35,654 bases of DNA from Lachnospiraceae bacterium (GCA_030531165.1 JAUNOI010000016.1:1-35654); one strand, 5' to 3'; counted from the stretch's first letter, positions 17,891 to 26,634 are shown. A program made the numbers and translations. Notes: generated from the letters alone by a model not told the origin.

Positions 17891-19159
17891 ATGAGAAAGC
17901 AAAAGAGTATTCTGATATTTATTGTTACATTTATACTAATATTTGAGTTCATTTTTTCTGTTCCCATTCAGGCAAAGGAATTATATGCATTTACAAAAGA
18001 ATCCATACCTTGTTACAGTGATGAATATGGCTCATCACGTGCAGGTTCTATTCCGCAATATCATGGATTTAAAGTTGAACAAAAGGCCGGAAGTTATTAT
18101 CTGGTTACTTATGAGAAAAAAGGTAAGACAAGATCGGGATGGATTGCGAAAGAAGATTATCGGGATTGGGGACTGCAATATGATGGAAGTGAGATTCCGC
18201 TTGTTGTTTCCGGAACCTATCTGATGGGCGGACAGAAAGTGGTGATAACGTTTCTTGGCAATGGCGAATACCGCATTCAGTTAAAAGAAAATGAAGAATA
18301 TTTTTCTGCTCAGGGTAATAATAAGAGGGCGTCGCTTTCTTTCAGCAGCCGGAAAGAGAATGAAGGGAATATATGGATTTTCATCCGAACAGACTATAAC
18401 TTATTAATTCAGAACAAAAAGACTGGCCTGTATCTAATTCCAAATGGTTCTGTGATCAAGATGGTAACATTTCAACAGGCAAAAAAATATAGTTGGATTT
18501 TGACAAGACAGGGCAATCATGTAGATCCGTATCGGGATTTTCTGCAATATGATGGAAGATGGGGCGCGAAAAAGTATGGTAGCAGTACGCAGATGGCAAA
18601 ATCCGCCTGTGGAGTTTTAGCGATCGTAAATGCCGCATTTGCGCTAAATGGACAATTTATCGATCCGATGGATGGTGCACAATATGCCTGCGATACCGGT
18701 TTTCGAGTTGAATATAACGGTACCGATGAAGGGTACTTTAAGGCCTTTGCGAAAAATCTTGGAGAAAGATACGGATTTCAATATGAAGGAAAAGCGGAAA
18801 CGATATACAGTATAAAAAAGGCTTTAAAACGGGGTGATGTTGTTGTAGCACATGTTCCGGGACATTATTTGTGTATTGCCGATTATGATGAAAAAAAAGG
18901 GAAGTATTTGATTTTGGATTCTCATCCGCTTCCAAAGAGAAAGACATCGCCGTTTGGTACATGGGTATCTGAAAAGCGACTGGGTTCTGGGAGCTTGTCG
19001 GTTGCAACATCATTTGTATATACTAAGGTCAAAGACGAAGAATTTACATGGAATTTGAGGATGCAGGAGTTGGAAGTGATACAGGACATTGCTACCAATA
19101 TGTCGCCGGATGCAATCAAAAAGATCTTTGATCGTTTATTAAAACGGGAAGGAAAATAA
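17891..19159 (+). CDS. Secreted C39-like cysteine peptidase with SH3-like N-terminus
   Basis: About 422 residues. A signal peptide (hydrophobic about residues 6-26, cleavage likely after IQA) is followed by an SH3-like segment (YSDEYGSSRAGSIPQYHGF to KTRSGWIAKED, about 35-90). A middle region of about 120 residues resembles a beta-trefoil/ricin-like fold (weak). The C-terminal papain-like domain has candidate triad residues C240 (SACGVLA), H325 (PGHYLC) and D343 (ILDSHP), the pattern of Peptidase_C39_2 proteins. It is probably exported to the cell surface. TGGAG precedes the ATG at 17891, favoured over 17876. It ends one base before prmA, an unexpected neighbour for a secreted protein. Confidence 0.75.
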   Translation: MRKQKSILIFIVTFILIFEFIFSVPIQAKELYAFTKESIPCYSDEYGSSRAGSIPQYHGFKVEQKAGSYYLVTYEKKGKTRSGWIAKEDYRDWGLQYDGSEIPLVVSGTYLMGGQKVVITFLGNGEYRIQLKENEEYFSAQGNNKRASLSFSSRKENEGNIWIFIRTDYNLLIQNKKTGLYLIPNGSVIKMVTFQQAKKYSWILTRQGNHVDPYRDFLQYDGRWGAKKYGSSTQMAKSACGVLAIVNAAFALNGQFIDPMDGAQYACDTGFRVEYNGTDEGYFKAFAKNLGERYGFQYEGKAETIYSIKKALKRGDVVVAHVPGHYLCIADYDEKKGKYLILDSHPLPKRKTSPFGTWVSEKRLGSGSLSVATSFVYTKVKDEEFTWNLRMQELEVIQDIATNMSPDAIKKIFDRLLKREGK

Positions 19160-19160
19160 A

Positions 19161-20129
19161 ATGGAAAAATGGAATAAAATTACAATTGATACGACTACAG
19201 AAGCAGTAGACGCAATTAGTTATCAATTAGGTGAACTGGGGATAAGTGGGATAGAAGTTATCGACCACGTTCCATTAAGCGAAGAGGATCGCAAGACAAT
19301 GTATGTAGATCTTCTGCCGGATGAGATCGCTCCGGATGATGGAACGGCTAAAATTCTCTGCTATGTGGATGAAGATGCTGATGTAGAATCTTTAATATCC
19401 GATATTTCGGTGATGTTACAGGAACTTTCCCAGTTTTTAAATGTAGGTGCTGCGACGGTTTCCCTAGGTGAAACCAAAGATGAGGATTGGGTGAATAACT
19501 GGAAGAAGTACTTTAAACCGTTTCGCCTGGACGATAATATCATTATCAAACCGACTTGGGAAGTGTTGAAGGAACAAAAAGAAGATGATATTGTTGTAGA
19601 GATTGATCCGGGAACTGCCTTTGGTACAGGCTCTCACGAGACGACGAGATTATGTATTCATCAGTTAAAAAAACATATTAAAGAAGATACGACGCTGCTT
19701 GATCTTGGATGTGGAAGTGGTATTTTATCGATCATCGCGTTAAAGCTCGGTGTGAAAAAAGCGGTTGGAACGGATATCGATCCAAATGCGATCTGCGCGA
19801 CAGAGGAAAATTGCCAGATTAATCATATTACAAAGGAACAGATGACAGTTTATCAGGGAAATCTATTGACGGATGAGGCATTTTGCAGCATGCTGGGTAC
19901 AGGCTGTTATGATATTGTTGTTGCAAATATTTTGGCAGATGTTATTATTCCGCTTTGTGGCATTGTTACGCCGTTTTTAAGAGAGGATGGTCTGTTTGTG
20001 ACGTCCGGAATTATTCATACAAAAGAAGAAGATGTTGTTCAGGCGATGAAAGACAATCATTTGGAGATCATTGAAATTAATCATATGAAAGATTGGGTTT
20101 CTATCACGGCAAAACCTGAACGGTCATAA
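19161..20129 (+). CDS. prmA: Ribosomal protein L11 methyltransferase PrmA
   Basis: 322 residues. An N-terminal substrate-recognition domain precedes a class I SAM methyltransferase fold with motif I LLDLGCGSGILSIIAL (about residues 173-188), the family signature DPGTAFGTGSHETTR (about 150-164), and VVANILADVI. It trimethylates ribosomal protein L11. The gene begins one base after the peptidase stop and is followed 20 bp later by rsmE, the order also found after dnaJ in B. subtilis (yqeT-yqeU). Confidence 0.95.
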   Translation: MEKWNKITIDTTTEAVDAISYQLGELGISGIEVIDHVPLSEEDRKTMYVDLLPDEIAPDDGTAKILCYVDEDADVESLISDISVMLQELSQFLNVGAATVSLGETKDEDWVNNWKKYFKPFRLDDNIIIKPTWEVLKEQKEDDIVVEIDPGTAFGTGSHETTRLCIHQLKKHIKEDTTLLDLGCGSGILSIIALKLGVKKAVGTDIDPNAICATEENCQINHITKEQMTVYQGNLLTDEAFCSMLGTGCYDIVVANILADVIIPLCGIVTPFLREDGLFVTSGIIHTKEEDVVQAMKDNHLEIIEINHMKDWVSITAKPERS

Positions 20130-20149
20130 ATGGAAGGCGGAATGGCGTA

Positions 20150-20890
20150 ATGTATCGATTTTTTGTATCTCCACAGCAGACAGGCGGAGAAAGTATTTTT
20201 ATAACGGGCAATGATGTAAATCATATAAAAAATGTTCTTCGAATGAAAAAAGGAGAACATATATTGATCAGTGATGGTGAGGATAGGGAATATGAATGTG
20301 AGATCATCAGCCTTCAAACGGATGCAGTAGAGGCAAAAGTGGTCGATGTGTTTGGTTCTTGTGCGGAACTGCCAGCAAAGATTACTTTATTTCAGGGATT
20401 GCCGAAGGCGGATAAGATGGAATTGATTATCCAAAAGGCGGTTGAACTCGGTGCATTTGAAGTAATACCGGTAGTGACAAAGCGAACCGTTGTCAAATTA
20501 GATGCGAAAAAAGCAAAGAAAAAGACAGAACGTTGGAATACGATTGCATTAAGTGCGGCAAAGCAAGCAAAAAGGGGCAGGATTCCGGAAGTGAAATCTC
20601 CGATGACGTTAAAAGAAGCATTTGAATACAGCCGCTCTTTTGATGCATCGATCATTCCGTATGAAGATGCGAAGGGAATCGAACATTCCAGACGGATATT
20701 TGCCGGTCTGAAAGGCAGAAAGAGGATCGGAATTTTTATCGGACCGGAAGGTGGATTCGAGGAAAAAGAAATTGAGATGGCAAAAGAGTTTGATATTGTA
20801 CCGATTACATTAGGTAAGAGAATCTTAAGAACAGAGACAGCAGGAATGGCTGTATTATCGATTCTCATGTTTGAGATGGAAGAGGAGTAA
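20150..20890 (+). CDS. rsmE: 16S rRNA (uracil-1498-N3)-methyltransferase RsmE
   Basis: 246 residues of the SPOUT class. The N-terminal PUA-like part (MYRFFVSPQQTGGE, HIKNVLRMKKGE) binds RNA. The C-terminal trefoil knot carries FIGPEGGFEEKEIEMA and ITLGKRILRTETAGMAVL, the SAM-binding signature. It methylates U1498 of 16S rRNA. It lies directly after prmA and four bases before the cysteine desulfurase start; no internal promoter is seen. Confidence 0.96.
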   Translation: MYRFFVSPQQTGGESIFITGNDVNHIKNVLRMKKGEHILISDGEDREYECEIISLQTDAVEAKVVDVFGSCAELPAKITLFQGLPKADKMELIIQKAVELGAFEVIPVVTKRTVVKLDAKKAKKKTERWNTIALSAAKQAKRGRIPEVKSPMTLKEAFEYSRSFDASIIPYEDAKGIEHSRRIFAGLKGRKRIGIFIGPEGGFEEKEIEMAKEFDIVPITLGKRILRTETAGMAVLSILMFEMEEE

Positions 20891-20894
20891 GGAA

Positions 20895-22037
20895 TTGGAA
20901 GCGTATTTTGACAATGGGGCGACGACAAAAGTGTTTCCCCAGGTGAAAGACATTATGATAGAAGCAATGGAGCTTGATTATGGTAATCCGTCTTCGATGC
21001 ATATGAAAGGAGTCCGTGCAGAACAATATATAAAGGATTCTAGAGAAGTGATCGCAAGATCATTGAAAGTAGAGCCAAAAGAGATTATATTTACATCCGG
21101 CGGAACAGAATCTAATAACATGGCGCTGATTGGCAGTGCAATGGCTCATATACGCCGCGGCAGACATATCATATCTACGAGGATTGAACATGCTTCTGTA
21201 TATAATCCTCTGTTTTATCTGGAAGAGCAGGGATTTGAGATTACCTGGCTGCCGGTAGATGACCATGGAATTGTCCAATTAGATGCACTGAAAGCAGCTA
21301 TTCGTCCAGATACAATTTTGGTATCGATTATGCATGTGAATAATGAAATCGGCGCAGTTCAGCCGATTGCTGAAATTGGAGAGATCATAAAAAAGGCAAA
21401 TCGTAATATTATTTTTCATGTAGATGCCATTCAGGGATATGGCAAATACCACATCTATCCAAAAAGGTGGAAGATTGATCTGTTGTCGGTTAGCGGACAT
21501 AAGATTCATGGACCGAAAGGAATCGGTTTTTTGTATAGAAAAGATAAAATAAAAATTCATCCGCTCATTTTGGGAGGCGGACAGCAAAAAGGCATGCGCT
21601 CGGGTACAGAAAATGTGCCTGGAATTGCAGGTCTTGGGATGGCAGCGAAGTTGATTTATGAAGATCATGATAAAAAGATGCTCCATATCCGCACTTTAAA
21701 AGATCATTTTATCGAAGAGGCGATGAAATTATCGGATGTCAGAAATAATTCCGGTGAAGCCCCTCATATTGCGAGTATCAGCTTCAAAGGCGTTCGCAGC
21801 GAAGTGCTTTTGCATGCATTAGAGGAAAAAGGAGTATATGTATCATCAGGATCTGCCTGTTCGTCGAATAAACCGGCGATCAGCGGGACATTAAAGGCAA
21901 TTGGGCTTACAAAAGAGTATTATGATTCTACACTCCGTTTTAGCTTTTGCGTTTTTAATACGATAGAAGAGGTGGACTACGCAATTGCCTGTTTAAAAGA
22001 ATTGCTGCCGATGTTGAGAAGATTTACAAGAAGATAG
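20895..22037 (+). CDS. Cysteine desulfurase (NifS/IscS family)
   Basis: About 380 residues, fold-type I PLP enzyme. It starts YFDNGATTKV, has FTSGGTESNN (about residue 70), the PLP lysine K203 in SVSGHKIHGPKG, GGGQQKGMRSGTEN, and the persulfide cysteine C322 in SSGSACSSNK. It removes sulfur from cysteine and hands it on as persulfide. The in-frame start at 20871 lies inside rsmE; the TTG at 20895 has GAGGAG 7 bases upstream and is preferred. The next gene, 14 bp away, is thiI, so it most likely feeds sulfur for 4-thiouridine, as NifZ does in B. subtilis. Confidence 0.93.
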   Translation: MEAYFDNGATTKVFPQVKDIMIEAMELDYGNPSSMHMKGVRAEQYIKDSREVIARSLKVEPKEIIFTSGGTESNNMALIGSAMAHIRRGRHIISTRIEHASVYNPLFYLEEQGFEITWLPVDDHGIVQLDALKAAIRPDTILVSIMHVNNEIGAVQPIAEIGEIIKKANRNIIFHVDAIQGYGKYHIYPKRWKIDLLSVSGHKIHGPKGIGFLYRKDKIKIHPLILGGGQQKGMRSGTENVPGIAGLGMAAKLIYEDHDKKMLHIRTLKDHFIEEAMKLSDVRNNSGEAPHIASISFKGVRSEVLLHALEEKGVYVSSGSACSSNKPAISGTLKAIGLTKEYYDSTLRFSFCVFNTIEEVDYAIACLKELLPMLRRFTRR

Positions 22038-22051
22038 AAAGAGAGAAGAGA

Positions 22052-23233
22052 ATGGAATTCAAAGCATTTTTAATTAAATATGCAGAAATTGGGATTAAGG
22101 GGAAGAACCGCTATATGTTTGAGGATGCCCTGATCCGACAAATGAAGTTTGCATTAAGAGATGTTGGAGACTTTGCGGTCCATAAGCAGTTAGGACGTGT
22201 ATTTGCAGAGGCCAAAAGTGATTTTGATTTTGAAGAAGCGGTAGAAGCTTTAAAGAGAGTTTTCGGCATTACCGGAATCTGTCCGGTTATTATTGAGGAG
22301 GACAAGGAGTTTGATCATTTGGCTGAAGTCTGCTGTCAGTTTATGGATGAACAGTATCCGGATAAAAATAAAACCTTTAAAGTGTATGGACGGCGTGCGG
22401 ATAAACGATATCCGATGAATTCGATGGAATTTTCAGCGGAAATGGGAAGCAGGATTCTGGATAAGTTTCCGGAATTTAAAGTAGATGTACATCATCCGGA
22501 TATTTTATTGACGATCGAAATCCGCGACAGAGTTTATATTTATTCTGATGTTATCAAGGGGCCTGGCGGAATGCCGGTTGGAACGAACGGAAAAGCAATG
22601 CTGTGTCTGTCCGGCGGAATTGATAGTCCGGTTGCAGGTTATATGATCGCAAAGCGGGGCGTGCGTATCGATGCTACGTATTTCCATGCACCTCCTTATA
22701 CGAGTGAGCGCGCAAAGCAAAAAGTTGTGGATCTTGCAAAAAAGGTTGCAAAATATGCCGGTCCAATTCATCTGCATGTTGTAAACTTTACTGATATCCA
22801 GCTTGCAATCTATGAAAAATGTCCACATGATGAGCTTACGATCATTATGCGGCGATATATGATGAAGATTGCGGAACATTTTGCAAAAGAAGGCGGTTCT
22901 TTGGCGTTAATAACGGGAGAAAGTATCGGACAGGTTGCGAGTCAGACGATTCATAATCTGGCAATTACAAATGAAGTTTGTACGATACCTGTCTTTCGTC
23001 CTTGTATCGGAATGGATAAGCAGGAAATCGTCGATATTGCGGAACAGATAGACACATATGAAACATCGATACAACCTTTTGAAGATTGTTGTACGATTTT
23101 CGTGGCAAAACATCCGGTTACGAAGGGAAATTTAAAAGTGATCAAACATTCGGAAGAGGCATTAAATGATATCATCGATGATCTGATGAAGAAAGCAATC
23201 GATACCGTTGAAGTGATCCGTATTGATGCATAA
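22052..23233 (+). CDS. thiI: tRNA 4-thiouridine synthase ThiI
   Basis: 393 residues. The N-terminal ferredoxin-like and THUMP domains (about residues 1-170; IKYAEIGIKGKNRYMFE is characteristic) bind tRNA. The PP-loop ATPase motif CLSGGIDSPVAGYMIAKRG (from about residue 184) activates U8, and GESIGQVASQT and FEDCCTIF are further ThiI signatures. There is no C-terminal rhodanese domain, as usual in Firmicutes, so sulfur must come from a partner such as the adjacent cysteine desulfurase. It makes 4-thiouridine at tRNA position 8 and may serve thiamine synthesis. Confidence 0.95.
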   Translation: MEFKAFLIKYAEIGIKGKNRYMFEDALIRQMKFALRDVGDFAVHKQLGRVFAEAKSDFDFEEAVEALKRVFGITGICPVIIEEDKEFDHLAEVCCQFMDEQYPDKNKTFKVYGRRADKRYPMNSMEFSAEMGSRILDKFPEFKVDVHHPDILLTIEIRDRVYIYSDVIKGPGGMPVGTNGKAMLCLSGGIDSPVAGYMIAKRGVRIDATYFHAPPYTSERAKQKVVDLAKKVAKYAGPIHLHVVNFTDIQLAIYEKCPHDELTIIMRRYMMKIAEHFAKEGGSLALITGESIGQVASQTIHNLAITNEVCTIPVFRPCIGMDKQEIVDIAEQIDTYETSIQPFEDCCTIFVAKHPVTKGNLKVIKHSEEALNDIIDDLMKKAIDTVEVIRIDA

Positions 23234-23343
23234 GCGGAGAAGTTTCTATGGAGGACAAGGAGATCATATCCTAGCGGGGCGTTTCCGCTGTAAGCAGTCA
23301 TATTTCTTTATGCATCTGGTCGCATTCTCGCAGAGCGTTTTGG

Positions 23344-23378
23344 TTGTATAGGAAATTTCAGAGGAATTTCCTATACAA
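23344..23378. repeat. Perfect 14 bp inverted repeat between thiI and the HPr-like gene
   Basis: TTGTATAGGAAATT (23344-23357), a 7-base loop, and AATTTCCTATACAA (23365-23378). On the plus strand it is followed by A rather than T, so it is not a standard terminator for thiI; on the minus strand it lies beyond the HPr-like terminator. It may be a dispersed hairpin element. The rest of 23234-23343 has only a small AGCGG/CCGCT stem (23273-23289) and no gene. Confidence 0.6.
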
Positions 23379-23379
23379 T

Positions 23380-23407
23380 AAAAAAGGAATCCTATTATAG
23401 GGATTCC
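23380..23407 (-). terminator. Terminator overlapping the end of the HPr-like gene
   Basis: On the minus strand GGAATCC (23407-23401) pairs with GGATTCC (23392-23386), followed by six U (23385-23380). The upstream arm and loop fall within the last codons and stop of the HPr-like gene, so terminator and coding end overlap. Confidence 0.8.
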
Positions 23408-23646
23408 TCTTCTTCTACAGTATAAGGTTCTAACAACGCTAAAATTTCGTTAATCTGTGAGCCGGCATCACGAATGTTTAAATAAATCGGTTTTGAGATA
23501 TCAAGGCTTAAAATACCCATCGTGGATTTGGCGTTGATAACATAACGGCCTTGAACCAGATCAAAGTCATTTGGAAATTCATTTACTATTCTTGTGAAAT
23601 TCTGGATCTTTGTGTAGGAATCAATTGATACTTTGATGGTTTTCAT
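23395..23646 (-). CDS. HPr-like protein without the phospho-histidine
   Basis: 83 residues with the HPr fold pattern: a first strand TIKVSID, and AKSTMGILSLDIS, which matches the region around regulatory Ser46 of HPr (here S41). The segment that should read G-[IL]-H-A-R-P is SYTKIQN, and the protein contains no histidine at all, so it cannot carry the PEP-derived phosphate of the PTS. It may act in regulation, like Crh of Bacillus, which lacks the His but keeps Ser46. An acidic tail ends the protein. A minus-strand promoter and an overlapping terminator make it a single-gene unit. Confidence 0.75.
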   Translation of the reverse strand: MKTIKVSIDSYTKIQNFTRIVNEFPNDFDLVQGRYVINAKSTMGILSLDISKPIYLNIRDAGSQINEILALLEPYTVEEEESL

Positions 23647-23687
23647 AGATGCCTCCTTTATAAAAAATAGTTAAGGTATGTGCATCT

Positions 23688-23716
23688 ATCGTAAACAAAA
23701 ATTTTAAAAAAGTCAA
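23688..23716 (-). promoter_or_regulatory. Promoter of the HPr-like gene
   Basis: On the minus strand TTGACT (23716-23711) and TACGAT (23693-23688) have 17 bp spacing, followed by a 41-base leader with AAAGGAGG before the ATG at 23646. A small stem CACTC-TTT-GAGTG (23717-23729) lies just upstream of the -35, in the leader of divergent mtaB. Confidence 0.5.
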
Positions 23717-23743
23717 CACTCTTTGAGTGAATAGGAGTAAAAT

Positions 23744-25075
23744 ATGGCGATTTTATCAGAAGAAAATGCATTAAAAATAGCGTTTTTAACCCTTGGATGT
23801 AAGGTGAATCAATATGAAACAGATGCGATGAAAGAACAGTTTGAAAAGGCAGGAGCGGTGATCAAAGGGTTCCATGAAAAGGCAGACGTATATATTGTAA
23901 ATACCTGTTCTGTTACGAATGTTGCGGATAAGAAATCACGCCAAATGTTACACAGGGCAAAAAAGAAAAATTCGGATGCAGTTGTTGTGGCGGTGGGGTG
24001 CTATGTCCAGGCAGCAAAAGAAGTGCTTGAAAAAGATGGATTTGTAGATCTGGTCGTTGGAAATAATAAAAAAAAGGATATTGTTTCGATCGTCAAGCAG
24101 TATTTGAAAGATCAAAAAGTGCAGAATACGGTCATCGATATCAGTCATACCCGTGAGTTTGAAGAGATGGGAATGACACATGTTGATGGTCATACAAGGG
24201 CTTATATTAAAGTACAGGATGGATGCAATCAGTTTTGTTCCTATTGTATTATTCCATATGCCAGGGGAAGGGTCCGCAGTCGAAAGTTGGATGATGTTGT
24301 TCATGAAATTCAGAATCTTACGCAACAGGGAATCAAAGAATTTGTTTTAACGGGGATTCATCTGAGTTCTTATGGCATTGACCAGCAAAATTTGAATCTG
24401 TTGATTCTGATTCAGGAAATTGCCCGAATAAAAGGAGTGCAGAGAATCCGGCTTGGATCATTAGAACCGGGGATTATTACTGAGGAATTTATTCAGGAAG
24501 TGGCCAATATTCCGCAGTTTTGTCCACATTTCCACTTATCATTGCAAAGCGCGTGTAATGCAACGTTAAGGCGCATGAACCGCAAATATACAATCGAAGA
24601 ATATAAAGATAAATGCAGATTGATAAGAGAATATTACGATCATCCGGCAATTACAACTGACGTTATTGTAGGTTTTCCAGGTGAGACGGAAGAGGAATTT
24701 TCAATTACGAAAAAAAATTTAGAAGAACTCAGACTGTATGAGATTCATGTATTCAAATATTCAAAACGAAAAGGAACCCGTGCGGAACAGATGCCTGATC
24801 AGGTGCCGGAACAGAAGAAACATGACAGAAGCACACAGTTATTAGAGATGACAGGTGCGCAAAAAAGAGAATTTGAAAAAGAGCTGATAGGGAAAGCAGA
24901 AGAAGTATTGTTAGAAGAATCGGTAATGATAGATGACAAGATGCATTTTACGGGACATACGAAGAATTATGTAAAAATAGGTGTTGAGGGTGATAATCTG
25001 AAGTCAAATCAGATCGTATGCGCGGAAGTTTTGGATTTTTCTGATAAAGATTTTTTATTAGCAAAAAGAGCGTAG
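23744..25075 (+). CDS. mtaB: tRNA t6A37 methylthiotransferase MtaB
   Basis: 443 residues. The N-terminal MTTase domain has the three cluster cysteines in TLGCKVNQYET, VNTCSVTN and VAVGCYVQ. The radical SAM core has DGCNQFCSYCIIPYARGRVRSR (C-x3-C-x2-C), and a TRAM-like C-terminal domain follows. It adds a methylthio group to N6-threonylcarbamoyladenosine at tRNA position 37 (ms2t6A). In B. subtilis the homologue (yqeV) follows prmA-rsmE; here nifS, thiI and the reversed HPr-like gene intervene. RBS AGGAG precedes the ATG. Confidence 0.94.
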   Translation: MAILSEENALKIAFLTLGCKVNQYETDAMKEQFEKAGAVIKGFHEKADVYIVNTCSVTNVADKKSRQMLHRAKKKNSDAVVVAVGCYVQAAKEVLEKDGFVDLVVGNNKKKDIVSIVKQYLKDQKVQNTVIDISHTREFEEMGMTHVDGHTRAYIKVQDGCNQFCSYCIIPYARGRVRSRKLDDVVHEIQNLTQQGIKEFVLTGIHLSSYGIDQQNLNLLILIQEIARIKGVQRIRLGSLEPGIITEEFIQEVANIPQFCPHFHLSLQSACNATLRRMNRKYTIEEYKDKCRLIREYYDHPAITTDVIVGFPGETEEEFSITKKNLEELRLYEIHVFKYSKRKGTRAEQMPDQVPEQKKHDRSTQLLEMTGAQKREFEKELIGKAEEVLLEESVMIDDKMHFTGHTKNYVKIGVEGDNLKSNQIVCAEVLDFSDKDFLLAKRA

Positions 25076-25085
25076 CATGCAATAC

Positions 25086-25114
25086 TTTACATTTTTCAAT
25101 AACTATATTAAAAT
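25086..25114 (+). promoter_or_regulatory. Promoter of the ireB-ruvX-DUF1292-fur operon
   Basis: TTTACA (25086-25091) and TAAAAT (25109-25114) are 17 bp apart, 32 bp upstream of the ireB start. The four genes that follow are separated by less than 30 bp or overlap, so this is the likely operon promoter. Confidence 0.55.
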
Positions 25115-25146
25115 AGAACTACTAAGGAAAGGGACGTGGTGAAGGA

Positions 25147-25398
25147 ATGGATAATAATACACAATTATTTCAGGTAGTAAAAGAAGAATACGATGTCCAT
25201 ACAATTTTAGCAAAAGTGTATGAAGCTTTAAAAGAAAAAGGGTATAATCCGGTAAATCAGATTGTTGGATATATTATGTCAGGAGATCCGACTTACATTA
25301 CAAGTCATAAGAATGCAAGAGGACTGATCAGACGTGTAGAACGAGACGAGATCATTGAAGCATTATTTAATCAATATATAGATACAAAATTAAAGTAG
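25147..25398 (+). CDS. ireB: IreB-family regulatory phosphoprotein
   Basis: 83 residues matching the IreB/UPF0297 family across the whole length: [28 protein letters not shown] and [19 protein letters not shown] are highly conserved blocks. IreB of Enterococcus faecalis is a Thr-phosphorylated substrate of the Ser/Thr kinase IreK and affects cephalosporin resistance; the Thr residues near the N-terminus and at position ~19 could serve here. The ireB-ruvX-DUF1292 order (yrzL-yrrK-yrzB in Bacillus) is widely conserved in Firmicutes. Confidence 0.93.
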   Translation: MDNNTQLFQVVKEEYDVHTILAKVYEALKEKGYNPVNQIVGYIMSGDPTYITSHKNARGLIRRVERDEIIEALFNQYIDTKLK

Positions 25399-25405
25399 GT
25401 CTTGT

Positions 25406-25837
25406 ATGAGGTTAATTGGATTAGATTATGGGACAAAGACAGTTGGAGTTGCGGTAAGTGATGGATTAGGAATCACTGCCCAGTCGATTGAGACAATTAC
25501 GAGAAAGTCTCCCAACAAGCTCCGCAAGACATTGGCACGGATTGAAGCATTGATAAAACAATACGATGTTGAAAAGATTATACTGGGATATCCGAAGAAT
25601 ATGAACAATACAGAAGGAGACCGTGCTGCGCAGACCCAGGCTTTTAAAGAACAGCTTGAGCGCCGGACAGGGCTTCCGGTAATTCTTTGGGATGAGCGAT
25701 TGACTACGATAGAATCAGAGCGTATTCTTATGTCTGGAGGTGTGCGACGGGAGAATCGAAAGGCAGTGATCGATCAGCTCGCAGCATCGATTATTTTGCA
25801 AAGTTATATGGACGCGAATAGAAATGGAGAATCGTAA
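25406..25837 (+). CDS. ruvX: Holliday junction resolvase-like protein RuvX/YqgF
   Basis: 143 residues with the RNase H-like fold: the first acidic residue in [19 protein letters not shown], then [13 protein letters not shown], the second in [12 protein letters not shown], and the last in [16 protein letters not shown]. Homologues act on branched DNA or in 16S rRNA 5'-end processing. It starts 8 bp after ireB and its stop overlaps the next start by one base (TAATG), pointing to translational coupling. Confidence 0.94.
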   Translation: MRLIGLDYGTKTVGVAVSDGLGITAQSIETITRKSPNKLRKTLARIEALIKQYDVEKIILGYPKNMNNTEGDRAAQTQAFKEQLERRTGLPVILWDERLTTIESERILMSGGVRRENRKAVIDQLAASIILQSYMDANRNGES

Positions 25838-26097
25838 TGAGTAAAAAACAGGATACAATTGTTTTTTTTGATGCAGAAGATAATGAGATTGAACTTCAGG
25901 TATTAGAGCAGACAACAATTGCAGGACAGAATTACTTGTTAGTATTGGATGAAGAGGAAGATACCGTTTTATTATTTAAGGAAATCCTTGGCGAAGGGGA
26001 TTTTATTTCTTATGAAATTGTAGAAGATAATGTGGAGATTGAAGCATTATTGAAAATATTTAATGAACTATTGGATGACATGGATATTCAATTTTAG
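25837..26097 (+). CDS. DUF1292 (YrzB-like) protein
   Basis: 86 residues, strongly acidic. The pattern TIVFFDAEDNEIELQVLEQTTIAGQNYLLVLDEEEDT followed by VEDNVEIEALLKIFNELL identifies the DUF1292/YrzB family, whose function is unknown. It is translationally coupled to ruvX, a neighbourhood conserved across Firmicutes. No cofactor or active-site motif is seen. Confidence 0.9.
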   Translation: MSKKQDTIVFFDAEDNEIELQVLEQTTIAGQNYLLVLDEEEDTVLLFKEILGEGDFISYEIVEDNVEIEALLKIFNELLDDMDIQF

Positions 26098-26123
26098 ATT
26101 ATCTGATGGGTTGAGGTGCAGCT

Positions 26124-26576
26124 ATGAATAATATGGAACATTTTAAAGAATTATTAAAGAGTAAAGGTTTGAAGATGACTACACAGAGGGCTTTGATTTT
26201 GGAATCTTTGTCAGAATGCCCTAAGATGCACCTTACTGCGGAAGAGATTTATGAAATAGTATGCAAAAAACAGCCGGAGATTGGAATTGCGACTGTATAT
26301 CGTACTTTAAAGTTATTAACAGAATTGGGATTGATCGATACGTTGGATCTGGATGATGGTTTTGTTCGCTATGAACTTGCCGGAAGCGGGGAGGATGGAC
26401 ACCATCATCATCATCATTTGATATGTATATCATGTGGTAAAGTTTTAGAATTTAAAGAAGATTTAATGGAAACTTTGGAAGGCAAGATTGAGATGACAAC
26501 TGGATTTAAGATTTATGATCATGAAGTGAAAATGTACGGATATTGCAAAGAATGCAAAGAGAAAATGAACAAATAA
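26124..26576 (+). CDS. Fur-family metal-dependent regulator
   Basis: 150 residues. The winged helix is clear (GLKMTTQRALILESL, HLTAEEIYEIV, IGIATVYRTLKLLTELGLI). The dimerisation domain has a run of six His followed by LICISCGKVLEF, and ends in YGYCKECKEK, giving the two C-x2-C pairs of the structural zinc site. Fur, PerR and Zur subtypes cannot be separated from this sequence alone. It is the last gene of the ireB operon, 26 bp after the DUF1292 gene. Confidence 0.92.
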   Translation: MNNMEHFKELLKSKGLKMTTQRALILESLSECPKMHLTAEEIYEIVCKKQPEIGIATVYRTLKLLTELGLIDTLDLDDGFVRYELAGSGEDGHHHHHHLICISCGKVLEFKEDLMETLEGKIEMTTGFKIYDHEVKMYGYCKECKEKMNK

Positions 26577-26634
26577 AGTAAACAGTTAAAATTCCCTCTA
26601 GGTTCGTGAAATAAAATGATATGGAGGAATAATT

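Noticed and set aside
26400-26418. His-tag-like run of six histidines in the Fur-family protein
   Set aside because: His-rich stretches at this place are normal metal-site surroundings in Fur proteins, so it is not a sign of an artefact.
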